Assembly (NCBI GenBank): GCA_000499405.2
Contig: HG738139.1
Location: forward strand, 4,612,616-4,676,615
DNA from: Onchocerca volvulus
Lineage: Eukaryota > Nematoda > Chromadorea > Rhabditida > Onchocercidae
Direction of reading: 5' to 3'
Length of the DNA: 64,000 bases
The number at the start of each line of letters is the position of its first letter. Positions within the stretch are counted from its first letter, which is position 1. Position numbers and translations under genes: made by a program. The notes beneath the pieces were generated by a model. The model saw nothing but the letters and a program-made list of their open reading frames with translations, made no database searches and was not told the DNA's origin. Below, piece after piece: positions 50,771-63,600 of the stretch.

Positions 50771-52990
50771 ACTTCGCCCTTGAAAAGAGTACCACTAAAA
50801 TAAAAAAAAAGTTTAGAGGAAAAATTTGTTGCTTAACTTTTAGAAATTTTTTCTTTTTACATTTGAATGGATTTATATAAACTTATACATAGCTTAAAGA
50901 TAAATTACCAATAGATTATGAAGTAGAATATGACGTCATATAATAATGCATTAAACATTTATTAATAATTACAATATATAAGAATATATCAATATATTAA
51001 AAAAATTGATTATTCATGTGAATATCATCAAATTTTTTATTCATTCCGTAATAGATTTGTTATAATGTTCCGAAATGCATTGAACTGAATAAAAAATAAA
51101 ATAAAACTGAAGTGAAAATAGAAGTTAAGTTCTCTTTTGAATGATAGAATTTCGGCAGTGAATAGAATATGGCCAATTTTCTCGGAAAAATCTTAAATTT
51201 TCCAAAAATTTTGAGAGCATCAATATCGAAGGCTATTACTGTTGCATTGAAATTTTAAAGCATGATAAACAAAGCAAATATTTTTAGTTTTTATAATTTA
51301 TGATTATGTTGAAAATTGCTTGCAAAAAAATATGCTAAACTTTTAAATCAAAAAGATTTTTTTTTCCATCATTTAGAAATTACAATTCATTTTACGGCAT
51401 TTTTTTCTTCGCTTAACATGAATTGCGAAAATTGGATCATTATGTCTACATTGACAAGTATTTATTCAATGAATATTCAAAAAAGCTACAGATTTGAGTC
51501 ACGCATTATTTCCTGCTTTTCATAAAAGGAATTACACAAAGCTAATTTATTTATTCAAAATAGGTCATTCATTTCTTTTCTTACATTCTTTATTTCTTCT
51601 TTAAAAAGTTTCCCTTAAGTTGAAATCTTCACACCAAATAACAGCATCGTTTTTTTTTGGCTTTCTATTTTTTTTTTGATATCATTATTTACAAATTGCT
51701 TAACAACATGCAAGTGGTATCATTTTAAACAAGGATTTTGATTCAAGTATGATTTATTTGGAATAATCAGAATGCAGCGTAATATATATGATTAACAACG
51801 AAAGAATAGCAGAACGTGCATTAGTAATAATATTTCAATCGATTAGGAACATTAAGAAACATTTTTCTAATGCTTTTGTTCGATAATAAATATTCAGCGA
51901 TGAATTAATGTCATCGAGCAAAATTTTATTTGATAGGAAAAATTATATATTAATTTTGAAAACGAAATAAATTTTGCTTTAATTCATATTTAATACTTGG
52001 ATTATCAGCACTTACAGCAATTTCAGTTTTTCTGCTGCACTGATAATAAGATAGCTTGTGGAATAATCGCATAAAAGATTAGAGCAACACGCTAGGAAAT
52101 ATAAAATAACCTTTAATTTTTATTTAATCCATCTTTAATTCGCTGAAAATAAATTTATAAATAAAAAAGCAGTCATTCACAATTGAAACATTTTTCTGAG
52201 ATAATTTCAAATTTCATTTTTCACTTTGATATTATTCATAATGTGCAGATTTTTCGATTCTTTTGAAAAATATTAAGATTGTTGGAGTTGCATATCGGAT
52301 GCGTTCATCAATATCAATTTACCATCCTTGCCGTCTTTGATCATTTATTGCTTAAATTACAATCTCTAATAATATTAGAATTATTTCTTGCAAAGTTCAT
52401 GAATATTTGATTTAAAGAGCATGCATTAAAATTTTATCTAATTTTTTTCATACATTTTTTTACATAAGAAATTGTTGCCATTTATGTTACCATTTATTCG
52501 TGGATTGCTCTGGTGATGCCGATTGAAAATCAATACAACAAATCTGAAGTGATTTTTCTGTTATTTCTTTGGAAGCTTTCATTTCAAGTATTCAAGTACG
52601 ATTTACGGGCGATAATTATATTTAAATATAATTAAATGCAAAAGAAACAACACAAAAGAATTCGATGCAAAAGCGACATACAATTCGCTTTTGTTACACA
52701 GTCTTTAGTCTCTAGTTTAGCTTAAATGTAATATATCGACGTAAAATTTATTCTGAAAAATATTGAAAACTATTGTAATTCCAACCACGACTATAAATAT
52801 TATCAATATAAAGTTATTGAAATGATTCCAACTCTTGAATTTTAAAAGTAATATTTGTCAAAGATTCAAATGCAGATAATTCCTACGGTCAGCTGTTATT
52901 TTTAGGTCACATTTTTCTCAAAAGAAATGAGAATTACCACTATCGTACGAAAAGGAAGAAAAAGAACAGATTGTTTTCAGTTAAGTTACA
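50771..52990. other. Intergenic AT-rich DNA
   Basis: No coding series seen. This is the 3' flank of the receptor gene (minus strand); no clear polyadenylation signal was singled out. Confidence 0.5.
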
Positions 52991-52998
52991 AAAACTTC

Positions 52999-54800
52999 TC
53001 ACCCATCTAAGACGTGAGCCATTTCCCAACCAATTGTACTCACAGCAAATAAAGCCCATTTATTGATCAGAACTTGTTGGCCGATATTGAAGACAAGAGC
53101 AGATATAATCATCGTAATCCCACTAATGCACGACTGAAAATTAATAAATATTATGATTCTACGATGAATTATTGTGAATTTTATTGGAATTCATCATAAT
53201 TTGTTATTTATTTTTATTTATTCGTCATATAATTTCGACACCTACTTGTTTGAAAATAAATATTTCATTCTTGCGCTTAATGAAGCTAGTCACCGATTGC
53301 CTTCTTTGCTTGACTGAAAAATGGTGCAAAAATGATTTCTGTAATACAGCCATCGATTACTTTTGAATTTTTTGAGGTAAATATTTGCCCAAAAAAAAAG
53401 ATCGGAAGTAAATTTTTTTAACTTTCGAATGTAGAAAAAATACTTTCTATTTTATGAAGACATTCCAAAAATTAAGTTGTTAAATGTTTTCATAAAATAA
53501 GAAAGGATTAGTTTACTACGCATTTCAATTATTACTTAAATACTCTTATATTTGTCATTAATAAAATTTTCCCGAATCGCAACTTTACATTTTCTGATTT
53601 TAAGAAGCGTTACGAGATCGACGCATCCTCCTATGATCAGTATTGAAGAAACCGTTGCAGTATCGAACATCGAATTTATGTAACCACAAGCTGTGTCGCA
53701 GTAGCTCCAACGGAAATCCAATTCGGTATTAAAAATGAGGGTACATGGTTCTATAAGCATAGGCTACTATTGACTTATATCCCAAATTTTGAAATTATCA
53801 ATTTCGATTTAGGTAAATCCTTATGTTCCATTGATAATGTACATTATATTTCGTAATTAGTTTACTATCGCTGAAATAAACTTGCCAAAACTTTACCAAA
53901 AAGGCTCGGAAAGCATGGCAGAAATCCGAGAAAATAAATAATGATTACTGCTTTTCGGACTCTTGCTATGGACCAAAAATTGTGGTATTTTAGAGGAAAT
54001 GCAAAAGCACAGTATCTATTCACTGAAATTAATAAATTTAGCAATACTGATCCGTAAAGAGACACATTTGCCAAACATCCAGGTATTAAAGCGATGAAGG
54101 ATGTTGGTGATGATAGTTCTCGAGAATTCCTGAAATTATAACTGATCAGTAGTCATCAACTGCTTATAACAACTCTATTCCGATTCCTGTAATTACAAAA
54201 ATTAAAACTGTTAACGCAATTAAAAAAATATAATTAAATATGTTAATTAAAGAAATATTACGTTAATAGAACAATAGCTCCCCATATCATTATAATTGAT
54301 ATCGTTTGTATATTGCACAACAAAACTGCAGTACGAAGAGCACCATAAGCATTCCGAAAAGTCGAATTTGTGATCGTAATATGAAGTGACAAACCATTGC
54401 CGACAAGTCCAAGCACTGATATCTGCAACAAATTTGATATCAAGTATGGTTCGATGGATTGCATGAAACAATTAATTCATTTCGCATGAAACTTCCAAGA
54501 TTTCCGAAGGCAGGATAGCATGTTGGCTATATAGCGATCCTTTTCATATCTTATGTTTTTGAATTTGCAAATCATTTCTTTACAAATAATTTGCCATTTA
54601 ATTTTCTCTACATTAAACATAACTAGCTTCCATTTATAACAATTCATCCATAAGAATCTCGGAAGAAGGGTTTGATGCTTCCTTTCTTTGTATTTAGACA
54701 AAAAAATATATATATATATATAATTAGGAATCGAATTTACCACAACAATACAAAACAATGCCAAAATATTTTCGTCTAAGCTGGACTCTGCGATTGCCAT
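52999..54800 (-). CDS. Seven-transmembrane receptor, srx-like serpentine receptor
   Basis: Six minus-strand exons join in phase to 293 residues: 54741-54800, 54262-54422, 53892-54129, 53544-53763, 53246-53313 and 52999-53133. TM1 is LFCIVVISVLGLVGNGL, TM2 spans RTAVLLCNIQTISIIMIWG, TM3 ends in NRYCAFAFPLKY (NRY at 111-113 in place of DRY), TM4 is AVIIIYFLGFLPCFPSLF and TM5 is SMFDTATVSSILIIGGC followed by a basic loop. The loop exon ends RKNEIFIFKQ, and TM6/7 contain SCISGITMIISALVFNIG and end WEMAHVLDG. These are hallmarks of the C. elegans srx chemoreceptor family. Exon 3/4 splice sites (donor AAA|GTTTTG, acceptor TAGTAG) are chosen for phase and are weaker. The protein stops right at LDG, where relatives usually continue with a short cytoplasmic tail, so a missed last exon is possible. 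Confidence 0.82.
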
Positions 54801-54829
54801 CAAATTTTCAAAATTAATGAAGAGATCTG
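54801..54829 (-). promoter_or_regulatory. Putative trans-splice acceptor and 5' UTR of the srx-like gene
   Basis: On the minus strand TTTCATTTCAG ends at 54827 and is followed by a 26-base leader to the ATG at 54800. A good acceptor this close to the start without an upstream exon suggests spliced-leader addition. Confidence 0.4.
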
Positions 54830-55390
54830 AAATGAAAATTTATTTAAAAAAAAAAAAAACATTTTTGCACAACGAAAGCTGAGTTTAAAATTGAGGAAAA
54901 ACAAGCAATTTGCTAGAAAGCACTTGTAGAAGTGGAATAAATCAAAAGTCAAACAAATAATTGGCTGCGTTTTTCAATAGTCCATTAGTTGATTTCAAAA
55001 TTTTTAGAATTTATCGAATTACAGTAGTATTGGTTACAATTCAATTTTTGGCTTCTACATCAACTTCACACCCTCCTTTCCTGATCTATGAAATACGATC
55101 CAACAATCGCCTTATCAATCTCAGCAATCTTTCAATTTAGGACGGTTGAATATTCTCCATCTTTGTTTTTGAGTTATAATTTTGAAAAACTCACCTTGCG
55201 AAATATTTAGGACTGATTGAAATGTGTAAATAACATAAATTTATATCTAATTCGAACAATAGAATGAATGAAAGAAAATAAGTGGTTGGGAAAAAGTGTG
55301 AAAAACTTTTAAGCATTATGCGGAAAAAATTCGAAACAATGGAAGTTTCTAACGCCATAATCTTCAACATTTGTTCTGGAAGGATAAAAT

Positions 55391-55539
55391 ATTTCATCTT
55401 CATTTAGGGATTTTTATAGGACAGATCCAAATGTCAGAAGAGGATAAAAAATTAATAATTTTTTTTAAAAATTAATAATTTTTTATCCTCTTCTGACATT
55501 TGGATCTATCCTATAAAAATCCCTAAATGAAAATGAAAT
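55391..55539. repeat. 149-bp near-perfect palindrome (inverted repeat)
   Basis: Arms 55391-55463 and 55467-55539 are almost exact reverse complements over about 73 bases, with a few-base A/T centre. The outer sequence includes TTTAGGGATTTTTATAGGA and the inner part TCAGAAGAGGATAAAAAATT. Only one or two mismatches are visible (for example CAGATCC against GGATCTA). Confidence 0.92.
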
Positions 55540-55942
55540 TGTCATTATCTTATATTACTTTTACTTTAAGCTACAGCATTATACTTATTGATTTCTCACT
55601 ATAATTAATTGAATTTTATCTAAATAGAATAAATAGCTGAACAATTACTAACTCGAGCCTATTTTAAGACTAGAATCGAGGTATTTTTCAAGAAAAATTA
55701 CAGCTAAAAAAAGATTTTTCGAATTCTTTATGTTTTGTATTGAAGTTATCGAAAAAATGAAGAAAAATAGCAAACTAATTTCATGTATGAAATTAAATTT
55801 TCCATTTCTTGATAATTATTTCTTTTTCTCATTGTGTTTTTTCGAATGAAATCAAAACAAAGTTCGTTGACTTCGAGGGAGGAATAATCAATTAATTTGA
55901 AATTGAAAAAATTAATGCGGAACTGGAAATCTTAGCATATAA

Positions 55943-55990
55943 ACAAAAAGCAATTAACTCATTGATTTTATTGATTTAATTGCTTTTTGT
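55943..55990. repeat. Inverted repeat, 15-bp perfect arms
   Basis: ACAAAAAGCAATTAA at 55943-55957 faces TTAATTGCTTTTTGT at 55976-55990. Confidence 0.85.
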
Positions 55991-55996
55991 TCTTAG

Positions 55997-58900
55997 CACA
56001 CAAGAGTCAGACTTTCTTTGGCAACAAATTCGCCAGCAAAGAGAAGAGCTCGCAGAACAACTGGGAAATGAAGTTGGTAAGATTACGGAATTTATAAAAA
56101 GGAAATTGTAGCAGTCACTAAACACTGGAGATTGATTACCGTTGTTGTAAGCACTGTAGGGGGAACTATCAATTGTATTGATTGCAATCAAGCTGACGCT
56201 TGATCTTATTAAAGCTATGTTTTGTCCACACTGTTCTGAGACCTCCCATCGAAGGGAAACTGTTAGTATTCCTATGAGTTTATTACAAGTTCCCTTAATA
56301 GACAAAAAAAAAATCAGAAAAAGTCGCTAAAAAAACTAGCTTTCGTTATGAATCACATGTTCTCCCTCTTTGAAAGAACCCTTCAGTCGAGTGTCGCTGA
56401 AATCGCGAGGATAAAAGAAGAAAATCAGTGATCCCTTTAAAACAAAAGGATCACTGATTTTTACATTGCATATTTGATTTATTTGATTGTGAAATTATTT
56501 TTGTCTATCAAGTTAATGAGCTTTAAAAAAGCACTCTTTCATCATCAGCTAACCACAGGCACAATCTCATGCGCACCAAATGCGCATGCTCCCGGGACAA
56601 CAAAGGATCTTTCTTGTCTCTACAAAATGATACCATGATCCTCCATCCGCGAAGAAGACGAGGGTCCTGAGTACAAAAATCATCTCAACGAACAAGCTGC
56701 CATCAGCTCGGTTGGGTGGACCAGCTTGTGATATACCAATTCTTCTTCTTTCCATAACTTATCTCCCTTTTTTGCATTACAAACTCTTCATGATATCATC
56801 GAAATTGTGTTGTTAATGTAATTGTTGTAATAGTTGCTGCGTACGTTGATTAATAAAATTAATCATAATAAAGGTTTAATTACCCAAGTTTGAGGTTCGT
56901 TCACGGGTGAATAAACAACAAAATTGAAGAAACTGTGAGAACGGAAGAACAGAATTCAACTTATTATTTTGTCATTATCAGAAAGAAAATGCGGCATCGG
57001 AGGACCGGAAATCCGAAATTAATTTGTAAAATAATTTTCATATGCTATCAGTCTCGTAGATCTTTGTGAACTATTTGGTGCAAAAAAGGGATTGCGCATT
57101 TTTTGTGCAAATTATCCGGTATCCATGAAGCCTATGCATCCTAATGTAAATTATCTAGCTCCAAAAAGAATCTCTATGTAAACCATCTGGTGCCGATAAA
57201 GGTTTGCGCATTTTTTCGTAATCTTAATGTAAACTGTTTGCGCCGATGATCGATTTTCCGGTGCCTATACAAGTACCCACCAATTTTACCAGAAAGGCTA
57301 CATTTTCTTTGCTTTAGATCGACTAGTTACTTTTTTTTGCTCGACCGAATACCTCCCTCAAATCTCCACTTTTTCCATTTTTTTCTTTTTCTTTTTTTTT
57401 ACATTGAACGCACTGTAACATTACTTATTTTGTTTATTACTAAATGAAATATTTAATTTCACCCATTCGTTCGTTTAATTTTCATATCGACTACGACAAG
57501 ACTTCCTCTAATTCATTTCCGGAGAAATTTCCAAAAGTTCTAACATCTATTTCTATTCGTATGTGTGCATCAGATATTGAATTTATAATTAATTAGATAG
57601 CAATAGAAAATTATAAATAATTAAACTTGCTACAAATGTAGTTTTAGCCTAAGATTTAGTCAATAAACTCAATTAACAATATCAGTCTTCAATGTCAATC
57701 ATAAGTTACAAGGCACGGTTGATCTGACAATATTCTTTCTTATTTTGGAGAAATTTCTGGAAGAGCTATTTTGGTAGCTTAGAAATTGCTAAAAAGCGTC
57801 AAATCAATTTAAAAAAGTCTTTCAATAAATTTAGATTTTGAATTATCACAATTTCTAATTTGCATAGTTCTTAGATTTTGTTTGAAATGAATGATATATG
57901 AAACAGGAACGTCGATTAGAAGCACTGAGATAGATAAAAGTAGAGCTGATAAAGAGGAAAGTAATAAAGAATCTGAAGGAAAATTGCAATGAACAAAGAA
58001 TTGAATGTACAGCTGAATAAAAAGAACATCAACAAATTATATTAATATATGGAACTGAGCGATACAAATTTAATTTTCGCAGAAATGATACGACCAGATA
58101 AAAAACATAACTGATGTATGGTTACCTTATAGAGCAGAATTTATTAAGTCAGATTAATTCAGATCGTGCGAAGTGCAGTAAAAATCGAATTTTTCATCTG
58201 ATAACTTCGTATTCATCCATTTAAAACAGGTTTTCGCTCTAGATTGAAAATGTATCCAGAAAAAAAAATTGATAGCTTAAGGATACGTCATTCATAGCTA
58301 ATATTATCTGTTTTTTGCGAATGGTCTAATTGATGTAAGCAACATTCGGCATGTGATTTGTGGCACTTTCAGTGTATGGAAAATTAAAATTTTTAATTTA
58401 GCTATTTGAATATATCAATTCAATTGTGTTCGAAATATTTGAGTTAAATTTTACTGATGAAGTATCAATAAAAGATAACACTGAAATTAATTTTAATGAA
58501 AAAATCATAACAGACAAGAAGGCACTCAGTTTCTTATTTCAAAGTTTCTGAAGAAACATTGGAACAAATTTCTTAATCCATTATTTGATTCAAACTTCCT
58601 TCCGAATTTGTGAGATATAATTTGGAAAATTTTTCACTAACCTATATATATTTGCATTAAATTATTTATGAGAATAGATATTAAAAATTTCATTGGTACA
58701 GGCATGGAATACTTCCACTCTTACAAGTCAAATTATTATATTTAATCCATGAATAAAAAAGGAAATGCTTCATCTCTATGGTAACAAAAGTTTTTCTTGT
58801 TGAGAATAATTTCATTAACGACTAGTGTTATAAAGTTATAATATTGCTAAATACCAATATATTACTAGCCTGCGGGGAAAGAAGGAAAAATAAAGATGGA

Positions 58901-60362
58901 AATGTAAAGTAAAAATGTCGTGATATTAAGCTGAATGTCATCGTTGTTTTTTGACCTTTTTCACTGATTTTTTGCTGAAGTATCATGACGATGCCTAAAG
59001 TTGCGTGCAAAAAGCCCACAAAAACAGGAAATCATAATTAAGCAATCCAAACAGTGTAAAGATATTTGCTGGATCATGAGAAATGACAGGAGAAATATCT
59101 TACGTGCTGAATTAATCGCGAAATTTCTTCTTCATCCAAAAGCATATGCCATTTCTCAAGAAATTTGATATTCAAAAAATGACTTTTTGCCAAAATGACT
59201 GAATAGTTGAATGTGATTCAAGTTTAAAGAATAAATATATCGAAAATTAATCCATTTACTGATTGAAAAATAACTGCCGAGAAAAAAAATCCGATTTCCG
59301 ATATTAGAAATCTCAAAAATTACTGGAAATTCTAGTCATCCCGAAAAGATTGAATTTAAACAATCAAATATTATTCAAAAGTTCTTACTGTAAGATATCT
59401 GTTCATATATACAAGTTATTGAATCTTTTATGATTAAATTTTTCAGAATCGAGTTTAACATTGTTATACTCTATTAATTATTCGTTCTTTGCTACCTAAT
59501 GAAATTTTTGCGCATCAATTCCGATTTCTCTTTACTTTTTACTTTATTTGCTTAAAAAATCCAAGTTTGCTTTGGTAAAAAAATTCGTTCGCATTCTATA
59601 AAATATTTTGTGAGAAACAACCATTTCTGGCTGAGAAAATTTAAGTTCTTAATATAGTCTGTTGGTAATACTTGTAAAGTGTGAAACAAATTGTACTCAA
59701 AAACTTCAATTAAAATGAAAATTAAAGTTTTATACGACTCAAACATAATTGAGATTTGAATGTTTCATTTGTTTTTTCTAAATATTATCAAAAGTCTGCT
59801 AGATGAAAATGCTTTTGATTTCAAAAAATTCAAGTTCGTAATGTGCGAAGCAATTATACTTCAAATTTCAATTAAAGTAGGAAGAGTGAATCATCTATGA
59901 TTCAAATAAAATTAAAATTTGATCAAAATTAGGAAATTTGAATAATAATAACCCCTTTTATCATAAATGCTGTTGTGAAAGTGAGAGAATTGTACTGTTT
60001 TGTTATTTCAAATTCTGACAAACATTACGAAATTGATGCATCCCATTATCACCGACGTTGATATGATACGATCCCTTCAACTTTTATGACGAATTTGATT
60101 AATCAAGTGATAATCTTTAATTTTCAACCAGAATCTACCTTTCATATCATCTGTTCATTAAACTTTCATCATTTTCAAGTAATATGATGAAAATCATGTG
60201 AATAAATTTCTACTTCAGAGATCTGTAATGTCAAAATATGTTTTTTTTTTTTTTTTTTTTTTTTATTCAGTTTCGTCGAAGACGACATCAATAGCACCAG
60301 CGACAGTTCAGCAGGAGCAACAGCAGGGTAGAGTGAAAGAAGATCAACAATCACTAAAATGA
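55997..60362 (+). CDS. Tentative Gln/Glu/Ser-rich coding exons, gene not recognised
   Basis: Three stretches have plausible splice sites and agree in phase: 55997-56076 (after TTCTTAG; QESDFLWQQIRQQREELAEQ; donor G|GTAAGA), 57907-57939 (after GAAACAG; TSIRSTEIDK; donor A|GTAGAG) and 60271-60362 (after a long T run and ATTCAG; SSKTTSIAPATVQQEQQQ then RVKEDQQSLK and a stop). Joined they give the C-terminal 67 residues of a polar, coiled-coil-prone protein with no family I know. The middle exon could instead read on into SRADKEESNKESEGKLQ and stop. Upstream exons and a start were not found. It may be a real gene, a decayed one, or a chance alignment of phases. Confidence 0.3.
56421..56461. repeat. 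Perfect 14-bp inverted repeat
   Basis: AAAATCAGTGATCC at 56421-56434 faces GGATCACTGATTTT at 56448-56461 with a 13-base loop. It lies between two coding-like fragments. Confidence 0.88.
56540..56760. other. Local GC-richer patch of unknown nature
   Basis: Contains ATGCGCACCAAATGCGCATG (a short direct repeat of ATGCGCA), CCCGGGA and GAAGAAGACGAGGG. An open minus-strand frame of 62 codons exists but lacks family features. The context (followed near 56890 by GAGGTTCGTTCACGGG) is compatible with a retroelement remnant, without proof. Confidence 0.3.
57060..57290 (+). repeat. Degenerate tandem repeat
   Basis: Several diverged units share a TGTAAAC/T-ATCTGGTGCC theme followed by AAAAAGG-TTTGCGCATTTTTT, near 57070, 57150, 57177 and 57230. 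Unit lengths vary, so the array is old. Confidence 0.6.
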
Positions 60363-60587
60363 TGAGCATTCAAAGACTGTCAAGATGCTTTAGTTTATTA
60401 CTGTATATTGTTCATTAGTCTCTATTATATATAAACCAAGCAAAGGCTATTATTGATCTGGTAGAGTCACAACAGCAAGAAGAAAAATCTCCAATCCAAA
60501 CAGATTACAAATCAAATTATAAATTATTAAAATTTTTTTCCCAACATATATTCCAAAGTTTGAAAAATCAATCATTGTCATAACAAA

Positions 60588-60695
60588 GGGATAAGTTGAA
60601 TTAAGTTGTTATTCCCATGAATGAAGTCTTTCATATTACCCAGCGATAATGTGAACATCTTCATGGGAATAATAGCTTCATTCAACCTATCTTTT
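60588..60695. repeat. Imperfect terminal inverted repeat pair, MITE-like
   Basis: GGGATAAGTTGAATTAAGTT then GTTATTCCCATGAA at 60588-60626 faces a matching reverse complement at 60656-60695 (TTCATGGGAATAATAGCTTC then ATTCAACCTATCTTT). The roughly 108-bp unit has a 30-bp unpaired centre. Confidence 0.75.
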
Positions 60696-63600
60696 TATAA
60701 TCAGATTATCATTCAAAAAAAAATTAATTGACAGAGAAAGTTCAATTTGTCCGAAAATTAATTATCAGAACTGTAGCGAATGACGGTTAATTCAAGTGTT
60801 GTTTTTCGTCATTTTCACGTGGATCCTGAACATAACAAATTAGTTATTCGGTCGACCATTAAATACTAAATGGTTTATCTGTTCTAGCGAAAAAGATTGA
60901 AGAGATTAAAAAATCTCTTCCGAAAAAGCTGATTATTTTTCAATAACGCTTGTTTTGACAATGGTATTCAACGGTCCACAAGCTGAAGCAACTTATCACT
61001 GCATTTCATATTACCATTTTTCCATTCATCTATCTAAAATATTTTCTTGAAAAAATACAAAAAAGGATATTTTCTTGTAAATACAATACAAAATACTAAA
61101 TCTCATTCCAAGTCCCTTTCAATAGCTTGCACGAATTCATTGTTTACTATTACAGCATGATGTATATTTAATGTTTTGCGATTTGGATCACCTCCTGCTG
61201 GCTTACGTATATCAAGAAATTAACATTTTCTTGCCAATTATTTATTGTGATTTGATGATGTTGATTTGATTTTAGCAGGAATAATTAGTAATAAATCATG
61301 GGAAGCTGCAAAAAAATGTAAATTGATCTTTACTTTTATTTAATTGAAGGTAGCATATTACATTCAGATTAGAGAAGTGTAAGAGAAGTAGAAAAGAAAG
61401 TAATGGAACTTAGAAAAGCTGTAGGAAACGAAAAGAAACGAATTTCAAAAATGACTGAGAAAAAAAAAACGCTTTAATTTGAAATCCGATTTTAAATTGA
61501 ATTCACTTATTCCAGAAAATTGAATCAAAAATTTCTTAAGTTTCTAAATATAATATATAACGAATATTTTTCTAGAAATTCGCAATTTATATGCACAATT
61601 ACATATCCATCACAAAAAAAATTATAATTTTTTATGATGATTTATTTGAATTTTTGGTTTTCGAAATATGAACAAACGAAATTTTTGTGCTAGGTTTTGT
61701 CCGAATTGAAAATGAATATTTAATGAAAGATGCTCTTTAAAATGATGGGTCACATGGAAATGGTAAATATAAATTAGTCATGAGCAAAATTTCGCTTAAA
61801 AAATGGGAATTTGTCAAGCAAAACCTAGTTGAACAGCGAAAAATGCATATGATTTTAGCTTGTTGATTTCTATAGGTTCCAATATTGTTATTGTACTTCT
61901 ATCACTATGCTTGTCGAAAAATCCATAGTTATATCTATGGAAATCTATAAAAATATATGTATTTTTATCACTATGAGTGCAGAAAAATCTGCAACCCAAT
62001 TTCAGCTTTTTAAGCAACATGTAAATAAATGAACGGCTATCTTTTTTAGGATCACATATGATATGCGGATCCATATTTTCTACAACTTAAATTCAAAACT
62101 GATTACTGCAAAGTCAATTTCAGCTCTTTGATCTGAAATAAATTAAAATAATCAAAATAATTTTTGGCTAGGAAAGCTGCTAATGAAAAAAATTGAATTG
62201 CCCAAGCACTCAACATAGCAAATTTTCTTATTCTCTTACAAACATCTCTATGGTACAATACGATTTCAAATTGATAGCATAATTAGCAAATCAACTCGAA
62301 TAAATGGATTGTGAGCAAATATTCCACCTAAATTTTGCTAAACTGTTACTCGTGCCATTGAACTCCGCTCCTGCTGCCATCGAATTGTTCTCGAAATTAA
62401 GTTGTAATTGAACTTGACTTGAATTTGAACTCTTGCTGCCATCGATCTGTCAACTTGAATTTGAACTCTTGCTGCCATCGATCTGTTCTTATTGTTTTTA
62501 TTTCGAGGAATATCGATAGTAATAATTAACAAAGAAAAAGATGTTTTAAATCGTTATTTAATTAGTAGTTTTTTTTTTGCAATGTTTTAAAATGAATCAG
62601 TGGAAATCGATTTTTGAATACGAAATCAAATTATTGCTAGAATCAGTTATGATACAACTTGTGATACTCAAAGTTAATGCTTAAAAAATCGATGGAATCC
62701 CAAAAATAACAGTCAAAACAAATAAGAAATTCCTGGAAAAATAAAGGATTTCCAGAAAATTTACTTTTTTTTCGAACAATCCTAATTATTATTATAACGA
62801 TGAACAAATTTAGTGATTCCAGTAGTTCCCGGACAAATTCTTTCAGATCAGTTTTCCTAAGAGGGAAGCAACGAAATTAGAATTAATAAACCCCCGTATT
62901 GTTGAATGTTGTAGCGATATTATAAATTTTTATTATTTTATCGATTTCATTATCGTTAATTATTACCCGTTTTTTATTATTTCTCTTATTGCCAGCAATT
63001 ATTGATGTGTTTGCTTCTATTTCTACTAATTATTACATGATTATTTCTATTATTATTATCACAACTCACTCTCGCTATTTTTATTAATTATTGCCAATAA
63101 TATTACTGCTAACGCAAATAATTTTTTTCCAAATTTATTGAAAGAAATTTTTTTAAAAGAATTTTTTGCTAAATTCGAATTTTTTGGAATTTACTAAAAG
63201 AAAAATGATAATATAGATTAACTTTAATTAAAATTTTATTGTAAAAATTTATGGAAAAATTTTTTTGAAAACAAAAATATACAATTTTTGCAAAGGATTT
63301 GATCATTTTCCCTAAAACGATTCATTTTTGAAAATCGCATATTTCGGAGAATTACTAAAAGAAACATGAACTGTAAGGCATGACAGCAAATAATTAATCT
63401 TGTCGCAATATTTCATGCTGGCCTTTGATAAATTAAAGCAAAAAATTTTAAACTTCAAAAATTAGATGTTTCTATTTTATCAAATATCAAATATCTTTTA
63501 TTCGAATCTCACCAGAATATAATCTGACTGAAGTTTGCGAACTGTTGAAAACTTATTTCCAATAAAAAAATTGTAAATGAAAAACTATAGTAAATTACAA

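Noticed and set aside
56100..56305. Minus-strand open frame of 109 codons near 56 kb
   Set aside because: Its end overlaps the better-supported plus-strand exon at 55997-56076 and it has no family features.
61814..62074. Minus-strand open frame of 86 codons
   Set aside because: Contains an imperfect internal duplication at DNA level, with no splice context and no recognisable family.
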